A stretch of 41,845 nt of DNA from Opitutales bacterium. Its GTDB lineage: Bacteria > Verrucomicrobiota > Verrucomicrobiia > Opitutales > T3Sed10-336. The stretch spans positions 1 to 41,845 of the forward strand of contig SLTG01000007.1 of assembly GCA_007130045.1 (NCBI GenBank). Reading direction: 5' to 3'. Positions within the stretch are counted from its first letter, which is position 1. Each line of letters opens with the position of its first letter. Shown piece after piece: positions 24,939-33,296 of the stretch. The notes beneath the pieces are model-generated. The model did not search any database and was not told the DNA's origin. It saw only the letters and a program-made list of their open reading frames with translations. The translations under genes were made by a program, and so were the position numbers.

Positions 24939-26606
24939 ATGGAAACGAATTTAGAACGATCGAGCAACGTAGCCCGATTCCTTCCGGCGCGGGCTGCCGC
25001 GGATCCGGACGCCTGCGCGTTGAAGATTCCGCGGCGGACAGGAGGGCGTCTCGAATATCAGCGGATGACGTTTTCGGAGTTGGATCGGGCGGTCGACCTC
25101 CGATGCCGGGTTCTGACCGAAAAAGGGGTTCGCCGCGGAGAGCGCGTGCTTCTGATGGTGCGTCCGGGACTGGATCTTATCGTTATCGTGTTTGCCTTGT
25201 TCAAGATTGGGGCCGTTCCGGTCGTGATCGATCCGGGAATGGGACTGCGTTCCTTTCTGCGATGTGTCGCACGAACGCGGCCCGAAGCGCTGATTGCGAT
25301 TCCGATGGGTATTGTGGTCAGCCGGATCTTTCCGAGGGCGTTCGGGAGCGTGGGGGTCCGTATCGGCGTCGGGGAGGTTATGGAGGAGTTGAATGCGCCC
25401 AAGGAACCGTTTCGGACCTGTATTTGCCGGCCCGATGATCCGGCGGCGATCCTCTTTACCTCCGGGTCCACCGGGGCCGCCAAGGGGGTCCGCTATGAGC
25501 ACGGAATGTTCGCGGCTCAGGTGGAGGCGATCAGGACAAATTACGGTATCGAGCCGGGCGAGGTTGACCTGCCGATGCTGCCGGTCTTCGCGCTGTTTAA
25601 CCCGGCGCTCGGAATGACTACCGTCGTTCCGGAAATGAATCCGAGCCGTCCGGCCACAGTAAATCCTTTACATATCGTCGAGGCGATCCAAACCTGCAAC
25701 GTGACCAACAGCTTCGGTTCTCCTGTTTTATGGAAAAGGATCGGCGCGTATTGCCTGGAGAATGGGGTGAAATTGCCTTCATTGCGGCGCATCCTGATGG
25801 CGGGCGTTCCGGTGCCTCCGGACCTGATCGAGGCCTTCGGCCGAATTCTCGACGGAGGAGAGATCCACAGTCCCTACGGAGCGACCGAAGCGCTCCCGGT
25901 TTCATCGATTTCGGGGCGCGAAATCCTCGAGGATACCCGCGCGATTACCGAGGCGGGCGGAGGGACCTGCGTCGGTCGTCCGCTTTCCGGAATCGAGGTG
26001 AAGGTTCTGGAAATCAACGATGTTCCTCTGGCCGGTTTCGACGAAGACCGCGAGTGCGCGCCGGGAACGGTGGGAGAAATCGTCGTGTCGGGTCAGGTGG
26101 TGACTCGCGAATACGATCGACTGCCTGAGGCGACCTCCGCGGCGAAGTTCAGGGAGGGCGGGAAGGTCTGGCACCGAATGGGAGACGCGGGATACATCGA
26201 TGAGCGGGGGCGGCTGTGGTTTTGCGGTCGCGTGGTCGAGCGAGTGCGGACACGGGAGGGAACTCTGTACACGGACTGTTGCGAGGCGATTTTCAATCGG
26301 GTTTTCGGTGTCTTCCGTACCGCGTTGATCGGACTTGGAGAACCGGGCAGCCACACGCCGGCGCTCGTGGTCGAACCGGAATCCGGGGCGTTTCCGAAGA
26401 GCCGGGCGCAGAAGGATGCCTTAGTCGAACGCTTGCGGGAAGCGGGCGGACGGCACGAAATGACCGCCGGAATTCGCACGTTTTTCTTCGAGAAGAAGTT
26501 TCCCGTCGATGTCCGGCACAACGCGAAGATTCACCGCCTGACTCTCGCCCGCCGCTGGTTGAAGCGATTTCGACGTAAGGTGGGAGTTGTGAGGCAATCC
26601 GATTGA
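24939..26606 (+). CDS. oleC: OleC-type beta-lactone synthetase (acyl-adenylating family)
   Basis: 555 residues from ATG 24939, preceded by AGGA; earlier starts from 24879 add a non-family segment. It belongs to the ANL superfamily: P-loop ILFTSGSTGAAKGV (171-184), HSPYGATEALPV, MGDAGYIDERGRLWFCGR and the C-terminal catalytic-lysine region HNAKIHRLTLARRW. OleC turns a 2-alkyl-3-hydroxy acid into a beta-lactone with ATP; OleB then decarboxylates the lactone to a cis-olefin. The N-terminal RFLPARAAADPDACAL and the segment PVFALFNPALGMTTV are typical of OleC rather than of fatty acyl-CoA ligases. The neighbouring oleD supports this. oleA and oleB are not in the window. Confidence 0.85.
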   Translation: METNLERSSNVARFLPARAAADPDACALKIPRRTGGRLEYQRMTFSELDRAVDLRCRVLTEKGVRRGERVLLMVRPGLDLIVIVFALFKIGAVPVVIDPGMGLRSFLRCVARTRPEALIAIPMGIVVSRIFPRAFGSVGVRIGVGEVMEELNAPKEPFRTCICRPDDPAAILFTSGSTGAAKGVRYEHGMFAAQVEAIRTNYGIEPGEVDLPMLPVFALFNPALGMTTVVPEMNPSRPATVNPLHIVEAIQTCNVTNSFGSPVLWKRIGAYCLENGVKLPSLRRILMAGVPVPPDLIEAFGRILDGGEIHSPYGATEALPVSSISGREILEDTRAITEAGGGTCVGRPLSGIEVKVLEINDVPLAGFDEDRECAPGTVGEIVVSGQVVTREYDRLPEATSAAKFREGGKVWHRMGDAGYIDERGRLWFCGRVVERVRTREGTLYTDCCEAIFNRVFGVFRTALIGLGEPGSHTPALVVEPESGAFPKSRAQKDALVERLREAGGRHEMTAGIRTFFFEKKFPVDVRHNAKIHRLTLARRWLKRFRRKVGVVRQSD

Positions 26607-26790
26607 TGCGCAACCGGAGGTGGTCGATGCTCTTGGCCGAGCATCGCTGCGGTGAGATCAAATTCGAGCCGGAGCCTGTTCGGAGTGAGTCGGAATCGTT
26701 TTTTTGCCAAGTAAAATATGTTTTCGAACGATCCGATTAACCCATGCGGGCTCTTGTCCTCCGGGGGGAATGCTGTTTGGGTTGTGGGTG

Positions 26791-27801
26791 ATGGGCAACG
26801 TACTTGTGACCGGTGGAGGAGGGTTTCTGGGCCGCTATATCGTGGCTCGTCTGCTGGATCGTGCCGACAGGGTGACGATTCTCGGACGCACTCCGCACCC
26901 GGACCTGCATGCGCGCGGGGTCACCCAGATAAAGGCGGACCTTGCGGACCGGGAGAAGGTCATCGAGGCTTGCCGGGACAGGGACGTGGTGTACCACGTG
27001 GCAGCGAAGGCAGGAGTGTGGGGGAGTTGGGACTCCTATTATCGTCCGAACGTCGAAGGAACCCGCGCCGTTCTCGAAGGATGCCGGCGCGGCGGGGTAG
27101 GCCGGCTGGTCTATACGAGCACCCCGAGTGTCGTATTCACTGGGGAGCCGTTGGTGAACGTGGACGAATCTATTCCGTACGGGCGCGACTGGCTGTGCCA
27201 CTACGCCCACACGAAAGCCATTGCGGAAGGCGAAGTGCTTGGGGCTGACGATCCCGGCGGTTTGCGAACCGTGGCGCTGCGACCCCACCTGATCTGGGGG
27301 ATCGGCGACAATCATTTGATTCCACGGGTCGTGGACCGGGCTCGTCGCGGTCGTTTGAGGATTGTCGGGGACGGACGAAACCGGGTCGATATCGTACACG
27401 TCGCAAACGCGGCGGATGCCCATCTTCTGGCGGAACGGGCGATTGAAGGGAAGGCGCCGGCCGGAGGAAAGGCGTATTACATTACCCAGGGTGAGCCGGT
27501 GGTGCTTTGGGAGTGGATCAACGGGTTCCTTCGCTCACTTGGTATTGCGCCGGTCGAAAAGAGAGTCTCTCTTCGCACCGCATATACGGTGGGCGCGATG
27601 TGTGAAGCCGTTTACACCCTGTTGCGGAGAAAGGAGGAGCCCCCGATGACCCGCTTCGTGGCGATAGAACTCGCCAAGGACCACTTTTTTGACATTTCCG
27701 CCGCCCGCCGGGACCTGGGCTACAAGTCGAAGGTGTCGACGCGAGAGGGAGTGGATGAACTGGTCGCTTACTGGAAACGCGGCTCGGGTGCCGGAGATTG
27801 A
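26791..27801 (+). CDS. oleD: OleD-type NAD(P)-dependent beta-keto acid reductase (3-beta-HSD/epimerase family)
   Basis: 336 residues from ATG 26791; the frame is open to 26704, and an ATG at 26770 lies too close to a G-rich ribosome-like run. It is an extended SDR: Rossmann motif VLVTGGGGFLGRYIV near the N-terminus, DLADREKVIEACRDRDVVYHVAAKAGVWGSW, the catalytic YAHTKAIAE (Tyr and Lys), and GDGRNRVDIVHVANAADAHLLA. This matches OleD, which reduces the 2-alkyl-3-keto acid made by OleA to the 3-hydroxy acid used by OleC. It lies 184 bases after oleC on the same strand; the gap contains no gene. Related 3-beta-HSD-like sterol enzymes are the main alternative, made less likely by the OleC neighbour. 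Confidence 0.84.
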   Translation: MGNVLVTGGGGFLGRYIVARLLDRADRVTILGRTPHPDLHARGVTQIKADLADREKVIEACRDRDVVYHVAAKAGVWGSWDSYYRPNVEGTRAVLEGCRRGGVGRLVYTSTPSVVFTGEPLVNVDESIPYGRDWLCHYAHTKAIAEGEVLGADDPGGLRTVALRPHLIWGIGDNHLIPRVVDRARRGRLRIVGDGRNRVDIVHVANAADAHLLAERAIEGKAPAGGKAYYITQGEPVVLWEWINGFLRSLGIAPVEKRVSLRTAYTVGAMCEAVYTLLRRKEEPPMTRFVAIELAKDHFFDISAARRDLGYKSKVSTREGVDELVAYWKRGSGAGD

Positions 27802-28101
27802 GCGGGGGTTGGTTGTCGGTGGTCTTGTTGCTATCGCGCCAATGCCTCCGTTGCTGAAATCATGCTTTTTCTCCGGCGAGAATTTCGCAGGACTTCGCCG
27901 CCTGAATCAATTCTTTTCGGGGGCGGCGTCAACGGCGTCGGGCGCTCGCGAGGCGAATACGCCACTTTCTGGGGCGGGGATGCGAAGGCGATCAATGCGG
28001 CGCCCTTGCCCCCGGCGCGGAAAAATATGAATATAGACCTTGTTGTTTTATTAAACTTTCGGGACTTATTGAAAGTACGATGAATCAGGGCATTCCAGAA
28101 T
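27802..28101. other. Intergenic stretch between oleD and the GbsR-like regulator
   Basis: 300 bases without a gene. The left two thirds show no coding frame I can support and no terminator. The right part, from about 28020, is AT-rich and contains the inverted repeat at 28055-28076 just before the regulator; it probably holds the regulator's promoter. Confidence 0.5.
28055..28076. promoter_or_regulatory. Inverted repeat upstream of the GbsR-like gene (candidate operator)
   Basis: ACTTTC (28055-28060) and GAAAGT (28071-28076) are perfect inverted arms around a 10-base spacer. They lie 26 bases before the GTG start of the regulator, a position suited to autoregulation. The half-site word GAAAGT also occurs in the centre of the second dyad at 28642-28657. 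Confidence 0.4.
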
Positions 28102-28590
28102 GTGCGCAGGCGTTTTATCACTCAATGGGGGGCTTTGGGCACGCAGTGGGGCATCAACCGGACGATGGCCATGATCCATGCGCTCTTGCTGGTGCCCGAA
28201 CGCGAACTGTCCACCGACGAGGTCATGGAGGAGTTGGATATCAGCCGCGGCAACGCCAACACCAACCTGCGCGAGTTGATCGACTGGAGGTTGGTGGAAC
28301 GGATGGTTCGGCTTGGGGAGCGCAGGGAGTACTTTGCGGCGGAGAAGGATGTCTGGAAAATATTCTGTATGGTGGCGCGGGAACGCAAGCGGCGTGAAAC
28401 GGAGCCCGCCCGGAAGGTGCTGGATGCCTGTATCCGGGAAACCGAATCGGGCGATTCACCGGAGGCCCGGGAATTCCGGCGGGAACTGACCGCGCTTTCC
28501 GATTTCGTCGCGCTGGCCAACACCGTCATGGAAAAGGTCGCCGCCGCCGAACAGAACCGGGTGCTCCCGCGCATTCTGAAAGTTCTTTGA
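28102..28590 (+). CDS. GbsR/MarR-family transcriptional regulator
   Basis: 162 residues from GTG 28102; an in-frame stop lies a few codons upstream, so no longer start exists. The winged-helix DNA-binding part (about 20-85) has the helix-turn-helix LSTDEVMEELDISRGNANTNLRELIDWRLVERMVRLGERREYF, with the N-x-N-x-N-L-RELIDW pattern typical of GbsR-like proteins. In Bacillus, GbsR represses choline/glycine-betaine genes; here there is no choline gene, so the effector is unknown. The C-terminal 70 residues are helical and probably dimerise. The next genes are a membrane protein and a TIGR01777-like protein, and dyads lie in front of both this gene and the membrane protein gene. Confidence 0.85.
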   Translation: MRRRFITQWGALGTQWGINRTMAMIHALLLVPERELSTDEVMEELDISRGNANTNLRELIDWRLVERMVRLGERREYFAAEKDVWKIFCMVARERKRRETEPARKVLDACIRETESGDSPEAREFRRELTALSDFVALANTVMEKVAAAEQNRVLPRILKVL

Positions 28591-28641
28591 TGGAGTACCG
28601 GCTCCACATTCGATTTAAACGCACATCTAAGTTTCCATATT

Positions 28642-28657
28642 TCTCGAAAGTTCGAGA
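28642..28657. promoter_or_regulatory. 16-bp dyad upstream of the membrane protein gene (candidate operator)
   Basis: TCTCGAA (28642-28648) and TTCGAGA (28651-28657) form a perfect inverted repeat around AG. It is centred 40 bases before the ATG at 28690, where RNA polymerase would bind. Its distance from the regulator gene's stop (28590) is about 50 bases, so the membrane protein probably has its own regulated promoter here. Confidence 0.5.
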
Positions 28658-28689
28658 TATGAAACCGATAAACCAAGAAAGGATCCGTC

Positions 28690-29106
28690 ATGAATCCCAC
28701 AGTCATCACCTACACTCTCTACTTGTTCATCAGCGTCGCCATGACGATTTGGGTGGCGCGCACCCTGCACCGGAATGGCCGGCTGTTCCTTGTCCGCAGC
28801 TTTGGGGGCGACGAGGGCCTTGCCGATTCCGTCAACCATCTTCTGGTGGTCGGCTTTTACCTGGTCAATATCGGGTTCATTTCCCTATTCCTGAAACTGA
28901 AGGTCCGGCCGGAGACGACCGAAGGCGTTTTCGAAGCGATCAACGGCAAGGTCGGGGTGGTGCTCCTGGTGCTCGGCGCCATGCACTTCTTCAACCTCTA
29001 CGTCTTCCATCGGCTCAATCAGCGTTACGAACAACGCAACGAGCCCCCTCCCGTCGAACCCGACGCCTACCGTGAACTGGAGGGCGGTCAAATGGAGCAA
29101 CCATGA
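28690..29106 (+). CDS. Conserved small integral membrane protein, three membrane segments
   Basis: 138 residues. Three hydrophobic helices are visible at about 5-23, 45-67 and 86-105, with a polar tail rich in Pro, Glu and Gln (NEPPPVEPDAYRELEGGQ). The loop between the first two has VARTLHRNGRLFLVRSFGGDEGLADSVNHLL, which looks conserved. The ATG has a good ribosome site (AAGAAAGGA). The stop overlaps the start of the next gene by four bases, so the two are coupled. I do not know its function; its placement behind a GbsR-like gene and an operator-like dyad suggests it is the regulator's target. Confidence 0.75.
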   Translation: MNPTVITYTLYLFISVAMTIWVARTLHRNGRLFLVRSFGGDEGLADSVNHLLVVGFYLVNIGFISLFLKLKVRPETTEGVFEAINGKVGVVLLVLGAMHFFNLYVFHRLNQRYEQRNEPPPVEPDAYRELEGGQMEQP

Positions 29107-29900
29107 AAACCCGACGGAATCTTCTCCTGGCCGGAAGCAGTTTCCTTAGCGCCGCAGCCACCCGGTGGTTTCACCAAAAAGGCTGGCAGGTGCGAGTGCT
29201 CACCCGGCGTCCGGCCGCGGTCGAGAGCCCGGCGGTTCCGGTCTCCTGGGACGGGGAGTCCCGTAGCGACTGGGAAGTGGCGTTGCGTGAGGCCGATGTT
29301 CTGATCAACTTCTGCGGCCGGTCGGTCAAGTGCCGCTACCATGCTGCCAATCGCCGCGCGATTCTCGAAAGCCGCGTGCTTCCGACCAGGTTGCCGGGGG
29401 AAGTCCTTGCCGAATGTCCAATGCCGCCCCGGGTTTGGTTGAACGCCGCCAGCGCCACGATCTACCGTCATGCGGAGGACCGGGGAATGAGTGAGTCCGG
29501 AGGGGAGGTGGGTGCCGGGTTCTCGGTTGACGTATGCCGCGCCTGGGAGGACGAAGCCCGTCGGTGGCGGTTGCGGGAGACACGCCAGGTGCTCCTGCGC
29601 ACCAGCATGGTCCTGGGAAACGGAGCCAACAGCGTTTACTCGGTGCTGGCCCGCCTCGCTCGTCTTGGGCTGGCGGGAAAAATGGGCTCCGGATCCCAAT
29701 TCATTTCCTGGATACACATGGAGGACTTCTGCCGGGCGTTGGAGTTTTTGGTTTCCGGCGATCTCGAAGGGCCGGTCAATGTTACCGCCCCGGAGCCGGT
29801 GACCAACCGTTTTTTTATGGAGGCCTTGCGAAAAAGCCTCGGATGTCGCTTCGGCCTGCCCGCCAGCGCGGTGGGGTGTGTCTCCCAATGGCTTGATTAG
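29103..29900 (+). CDS. TIGR01777-like NAD(P)-epimerase family protein, short and with degenerate nucleotide motif
   Basis: 265 residues; members are usually about 295-305. Family signatures are present: VSWDG near 47-51, VLINFCGRSVKCRY, NAASATIYRH, VCRAWEDEARRW, LRTSMVLGNG, GKMGSGSQFISWIHMEDFCRALEF and GPVNVTAPEPVTNRFFMEAL. Two things are odd. The N-terminal glycine-rich cofactor loop (usually TGGTGFIG) reads AGSSFLS, so NAD(P) binding is doubtful. The C-terminal DUF1731 part stops after about 25 residues, and neither other frame carries the missing 35-45 residues, so this is a truncation, not a simple frameshift. It may be inactive as an enzyme. It is coupled to the preceding membrane protein by a 4-base overlap. 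Confidence 0.78.
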   Translation: MKTRRNLLLAGSSFLSAAATRWFHQKGWQVRVLTRRPAAVESPAVPVSWDGESRSDWEVALREADVLINFCGRSVKCRYHAANRRAILESRVLPTRLPGEVLAECPMPPRVWLNAASATIYRHAEDRGMSESGGEVGAGFSVDVCRAWEDEARRWRLRETRQVLLRTSMVLGNGANSVYSVLARLARLGLAGKMGSGSQFISWIHMEDFCRALEFLVSGDLEGPVNVTAPEPVTNRFFMEALRKSLGCRFGLPASAVGCVSQWLD

Positions 29901-30143
29901 AGACCGCCGTGTTATCGATGCCTTTTTGAGTAAGGCCTGAGGCTCGGCCTATCCAGCGTGAAAAGGAGATAGGCGGGGAAATGCCGAGATTGTGTTAGGG
30001 TAATCCCGGATGGCTCGAATCATGGAATCACTAATAGTATAAAAACCTGAACTCCGGTATGTTATAGAAGATCTCTTAAACTGATTACGCCCGGTTCGGG
30101 TGGGGGGATATCATAAACTCATAAGATTCATACGTTAAAGACA

Positions 30144-30560
30144 ATGAACTACAAATCCAAACGGGGTTTTACCCTGGTCGAAATCATGATCGTGGTGGTC
30201 ATCATCGGGCTGCTTGCCGCGATGGCGATCCCGGCCTTCCAGAAAGTGCGGGAGAATTCAATCCGCAGCCGGATGGATAACGACGCGCGCCAACTCGCGT
30301 CGGCCGCCCAGCAGTACTTCATGGAGAATAGCGAGGCCACCGTGCCGCACGGCTACGTGGCGAATTCCACGAACGGTCTTTTGAGTCCGCAGCTTCAGCC
30401 GTACCTGAGGCAACTGAGCCGGGGGTACATTCGTGTTGATGGGCATCCGACCGCAGCAAACATTCCGGCCTCACTCGACACAAACGGTTACGCGTTTACC
30501 ATTGAGCACGCTCTCGTAGCCGCTCGCAACTACAACACGGAAGGCCAGTTTGTCGATTGA
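30144..30560 (+). CDS. Type II secretion/type IV pilin-like pseudopilin
   Basis: 138 residues. A short basic leader (MNYKSKRG) is followed by the prepilin peptidase site G/F and the methylated-pilin helix TLVEIMIVVVIIGLLAAMAIPAF with the conserved Glu5. The remainder is a small polar domain with no cysteine. Such pseudopilins, with FQKVRENS after the helix, are very numerous in Verrucomicrobiota and often stand alone, so it may be a minor pseudopilin or a free surface protein. A terminator follows about 55 bases after the stop. A second pseudopilin lies at 36589-37119. Confidence 0.9.
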   Translation: MNYKSKRGFTLVEIMIVVVIIGLLAAMAIPAFQKVRENSIRSRMDNDARQLASAAQQYFMENSEATVPHGYVANSTNGLLSPQLQPYLRQLSRGYIRVDGHPTAANIPASLDTNGYAFTIEHALVAARNYNTEGQFVD

Positions 30561-30614
30561 GGAGTTTCGTTTTCTGGCGTTTGCAATGTTATGAACGCAG
30601 CCAAGCTGCGAGAA

Positions 30615-30643
30615 GCCGCATCCCGATTTCGGGGTGCGGCTTT
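30615..30643 (+). terminator. Rho-independent terminator of the pseudopilin gene
   Basis: A ten-pair stem GCCGCATCCC / GGGGTGCGGC (one G-T pair) with a six-base loop is followed by TTTCT. It lies about 55 bases after the stop at 30560. Confidence 0.8.
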
Positions 30644-30852
30644 CTACTGTACGCTGGCTCGTAAACGATTGACCGGAGGAACGGCAGAATGCCGAGCTCT
30701 CGGATGGACTACGCGGGTGCGAGGGTGACGGCTCCGGGCATGCCGGGACAGGCGGAATAAGCCGCAGGAATTCTTCCTTCTCGGAGACAACTCCCCTTAC
30801 TCCCTGTGACATAGGTTACAATCCGCTTGGCGGGCTACACTAAGTTGAATGA

Positions 30853-32331
30853 TCATGCTGTCTGGTGGACGTGGGGCTCCTGTGAGTGAGCGTTATTGAC
30901 GGTTGCGCCCTCGCGGTCATCGAGGAGGCGGGCGACAACGTCGGCCGCCGAGTAGGAGTGTTTGCCGGGTGTGATAAACTCGGCGATGAGCGAAGCGTCG
31001 TTGCCGGCGGTGACGAGTGCGGGTTCCTCTTCTCCGGTTTTCTGTGTCTGGCCCAGGCCGATTGTGGCGAGAAGTCCGTTGCAGACGCACTTTCGACCTT
31101 CGGTTTCCGCCGAAGAACCGCCTTTTGTCAGGAAATCGGCCTCCGGCTCTCCGGGACAGCGGTGCCCGACGCTACCGTCGGGCCGCCGGTAAGCGCGGCG
31201 AAGGTATCCCAAGTCGCAAATTTTCTTTCGGCCTTCGAACGTTCTCCGCTCCGAGAGAGTTCCGGGGACATGAAGAACTTTGATAGGGAAGCCGGTTGGC
31301 GACGCAAGCGGGTCGGTAAAGACGCGGGTTTGTCCGGTGCGGCTGCTACGGATAGCCTGCTCTTTAATCCCGGGCAGGATGCCGGACTCTTCGCAAAAGG
31401 CGAAGGCCGTTCCCGCCTGGATACCGGTGGCGCCAAGTTCCAGGGCTTCACGGAGTTTGCCGGGACGGCCGTAGCCACCGGCAAGCCAGAATGGGAGACC
31501 GAGCGCGCGGATCTTGTCGATCTCCGGCACATCGCGCTCGCCGTAAACAGGTTCCCCTTCCGGCGTCAATTGCAGCGGTCCCCGGGGCGGCGAGTTGTGG
31601 CCGCCCGCGGACTGACCTTCGATCACAAAGCCATCGACCCGCCCGGTGCACTTGCGCGCCAGGGTGGTGGCGAGAGCCGAGGAACTGACGATTCCCAGGA
31701 ATGAAGGCCGTTTAAGGTCGGAACGATCGGTTCCCTCGAATCCGGCGGGATCGAACGTCGTGGTGAATTTTTCGCCCGGCAGGGCACCGGCGACATCCAG
31801 AGGCAGTTCGACCGGTTCCCGTTTGGCCAGCTTGTCGAGGATTCCCGGAATCGACCGGGGAATACCGGCGCCCATCAGGACGTAGTCCACTCCGGCCAGC
31901 ATGGTTCCAAAAAGAGTGGGAAGGGTGGGGAGCTGGATTTTCTCAAGCAGGTTCAATCCGACGAGCCCCGTGTGGTTTTCCTTCGCCAGGAAAACCTCGG
32001 CGAAACTCGCGACCACGGTCAGCTCGAGGAGGCTTTGAGGGAGCTTTAGGCTCGGCAGCGAATGCCTGGTAAAGGGGACGCCATCGGATTTGCCGCCGGC
32101 TATGAAATAACGGTCGAAGACCCGCGTCGCGATTTCAGGGGCGGGGAAGGCTGAAAACGCCCGTCGAAGGTGCCCGCCCTCGTCGCCCGATTGAAGGCGC
32201 CGGGCGCAGAGTGTGGCGAGCGCGGTGCCGGCTACGACGCCCAGATGTCCGGATTGAGAAACCGCGCGGGCCAGAGCCCAGCCCGAAACCCCGGCACCCA
32301 TGCCGCCTTGAATAATCACAGGAAGTTGCAT
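30853..32331 (-). CDS. Nitronate monooxygenase/2-nitropropane dioxygenase-like flavoprotein
   Basis: 492 residues from ATG 32331 (MQLPVIIQGGMGAGVSGW), the family N-terminus; ATG 32346 would add MLASG. The FMN-binding TIM barrel is indicated by QGGMGAGVSGWALARAV, GVVAGTAL, VIEGQSAGGHN and the phosphate-binding WLAGGYGRPGKLREALELGATGIQAGTAFAF. Classical nitronate monooxygenases are 320-380 residues; here an extra C-terminal region of about 100 residues contains several cysteines (KICDLGYLRRAY, HRCPGEP, KCVCNGLLATIGLG). This longer subfamily is known to me only as a conserved form of unknown substrate. It may have an oxidoreductase or isomerase role rather than nitroalkane oxidation. It stands 350 bases after the nearest plus-strand gene and is convergent with it. 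Confidence 0.85.
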   Translation of the reverse strand: MQLPVIIQGGMGAGVSGWALARAVSQSGHLGVVAGTALATLCARRLQSGDEGGHLRRAFSAFPAPEIATRVFDRYFIAGGKSDGVPFTRHSLPSLKLPQSLLELTVVASFAEVFLAKENHTGLVGLNLLEKIQLPTLPTLFGTMLAGVDYVLMGAGIPRSIPGILDKLAKREPVELPLDVAGALPGEKFTTTFDPAGFEGTDRSDLKRPSFLGIVSSSALATTLARKCTGRVDGFVIEGQSAGGHNSPPRGPLQLTPEGEPVYGERDVPEIDKIRALGLPFWLAGGYGRPGKLREALELGATGIQAGTAFAFCEESGILPGIKEQAIRSSRTGQTRVFTDPLASPTGFPIKVLHVPGTLSERRTFEGRKKICDLGYLRRAYRRPDGSVGHRCPGEPEADFLTKGGSSAETEGRKCVCNGLLATIGLGQTQKTGEEEPALVTAGNDASLIAEFITPGKHSYSAADVVARLLDDREGATVNNAHSQEPHVHQTA

Positions 32332-32488
32332 GCCGGAAGCTAGCATGAACTGCTATGCGGAGCAATGAGAAACGAGCCGAAACTCAGACCTCCTTACCTA
32401 CCCATTGAACCTGAATTCCGCGGATGGTCCGTCCTGGTTCCGCCTCCACCGGGTTGGGGTAAAGCCCCGGGGTGGCTGGAGGGAATGA

Positions 32489-33139
32489 TTACGGAGCGAG
32501 CCTGTCGATGCGCCATGTGCAGTCGGCCTCCCGGGTGTACAGGAACCGGTCGTGGAGGCGGTTCCTGCGTCCCTGCCAGAACTCAACGGTTTGCGGGATA
32601 ACCCTGTAGCCTCCCCAGGTGGAGGGGAGGGGGATGTCGCCTTCGGAAAACTTGCGTTTCATTTCCTCGTACTTCATTTCAAGGAACTTTCTCGAGGAAA
32701 TGACCGAACTCTGAAGCGAAGCCCACGCACCAAGCCGGCTGCCGACGGGACGGGTAACGAAGTAACGCAGCGATTCCTTGTGGGAAAGCCGTTCCGCGGT
32801 TCCGGTGACGCACACCTGGCGCTCCAGCGCTTGCCAGTAAAACAGGAGTGCCACATGCGGATTCTCGGCCATTTGTCGCGCCTTGGTGCTTTCGTGATTG
32901 GTATAAAAAACGAAACCGTTCGGTTCGATGTGTTTGAGAAGGACGGTGCGAAGACTGGGGCGGAGGTCCGTCGAAGCGGTCGCGAGGCTCATTGCGTTCG
33001 GCTCGCGTTGCCCGGATTCGCAAACTTCGTCAAACCACTTTGTGAATTGTTGCAGTGGATCGGCGACCAGATTCGAACGCCGCAGCTCGCCGCCGGCGTA
33101 TTCAGTGCGTTGTTCGATCGATGACTTTTCCTTACTCAT
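32489..33139 (-). CDS. pdxH: Pyridoxamine/pyridoxine 5'-phosphate oxidase
   Basis: 216 residues from ATG 33139 (MSKEKSSIEQRTEYAGGELR), the family's usual length; the open frame continues to 33418 but is not family-like and runs into the nnrS 3' end. It uses FMN and oxygen to make pyridoxal 5'-phosphate. Motifs: DPLQQFTKWFDEV, AMSLATASTDLRPSLRTVLLKHIEPNGFVFYTNHES, ALLFYWQALERQV, and the C-terminal signature VEFWQGRRNRLHDR. A GAAGGA sequence directly abuts the ATG. It follows nnrS on the same strand with a 157-base gap, and functionally it is unrelated to that cluster. Confidence 0.95.
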   Translation of the reverse strand: MSKEKSSIEQRTEYAGGELRRSNLVADPLQQFTKWFDEVCESGQREPNAMSLATASTDLRPSLRTVLLKHIEPNGFVFYTNHESTKARQMAENPHVALLFYWQALERQVCVTGTAERLSHKESLRYFVTRPVGSRLGAWASLQSSVISSRKFLEMKYEEMKRKFSEGDIPLPSTWGGYRVIPQTVEFWQGRRNRLHDRFLYTREADCTWRIDRLAP

Positions 33140-33296
33140 TCCTTCACTGTAACGAGTGTTCGTCAAATGACCCGCCAAAAAAAGTAATGCTCCGAAAACC
33201 GAAGAAGCTCGGCTGACAAGCTGCGGATCCCGCCGAAGGTAGGTGTTGAGCAACGCGAGTACGAATCCGGAAACGGAACGTATTCCCTGTCGCCTT

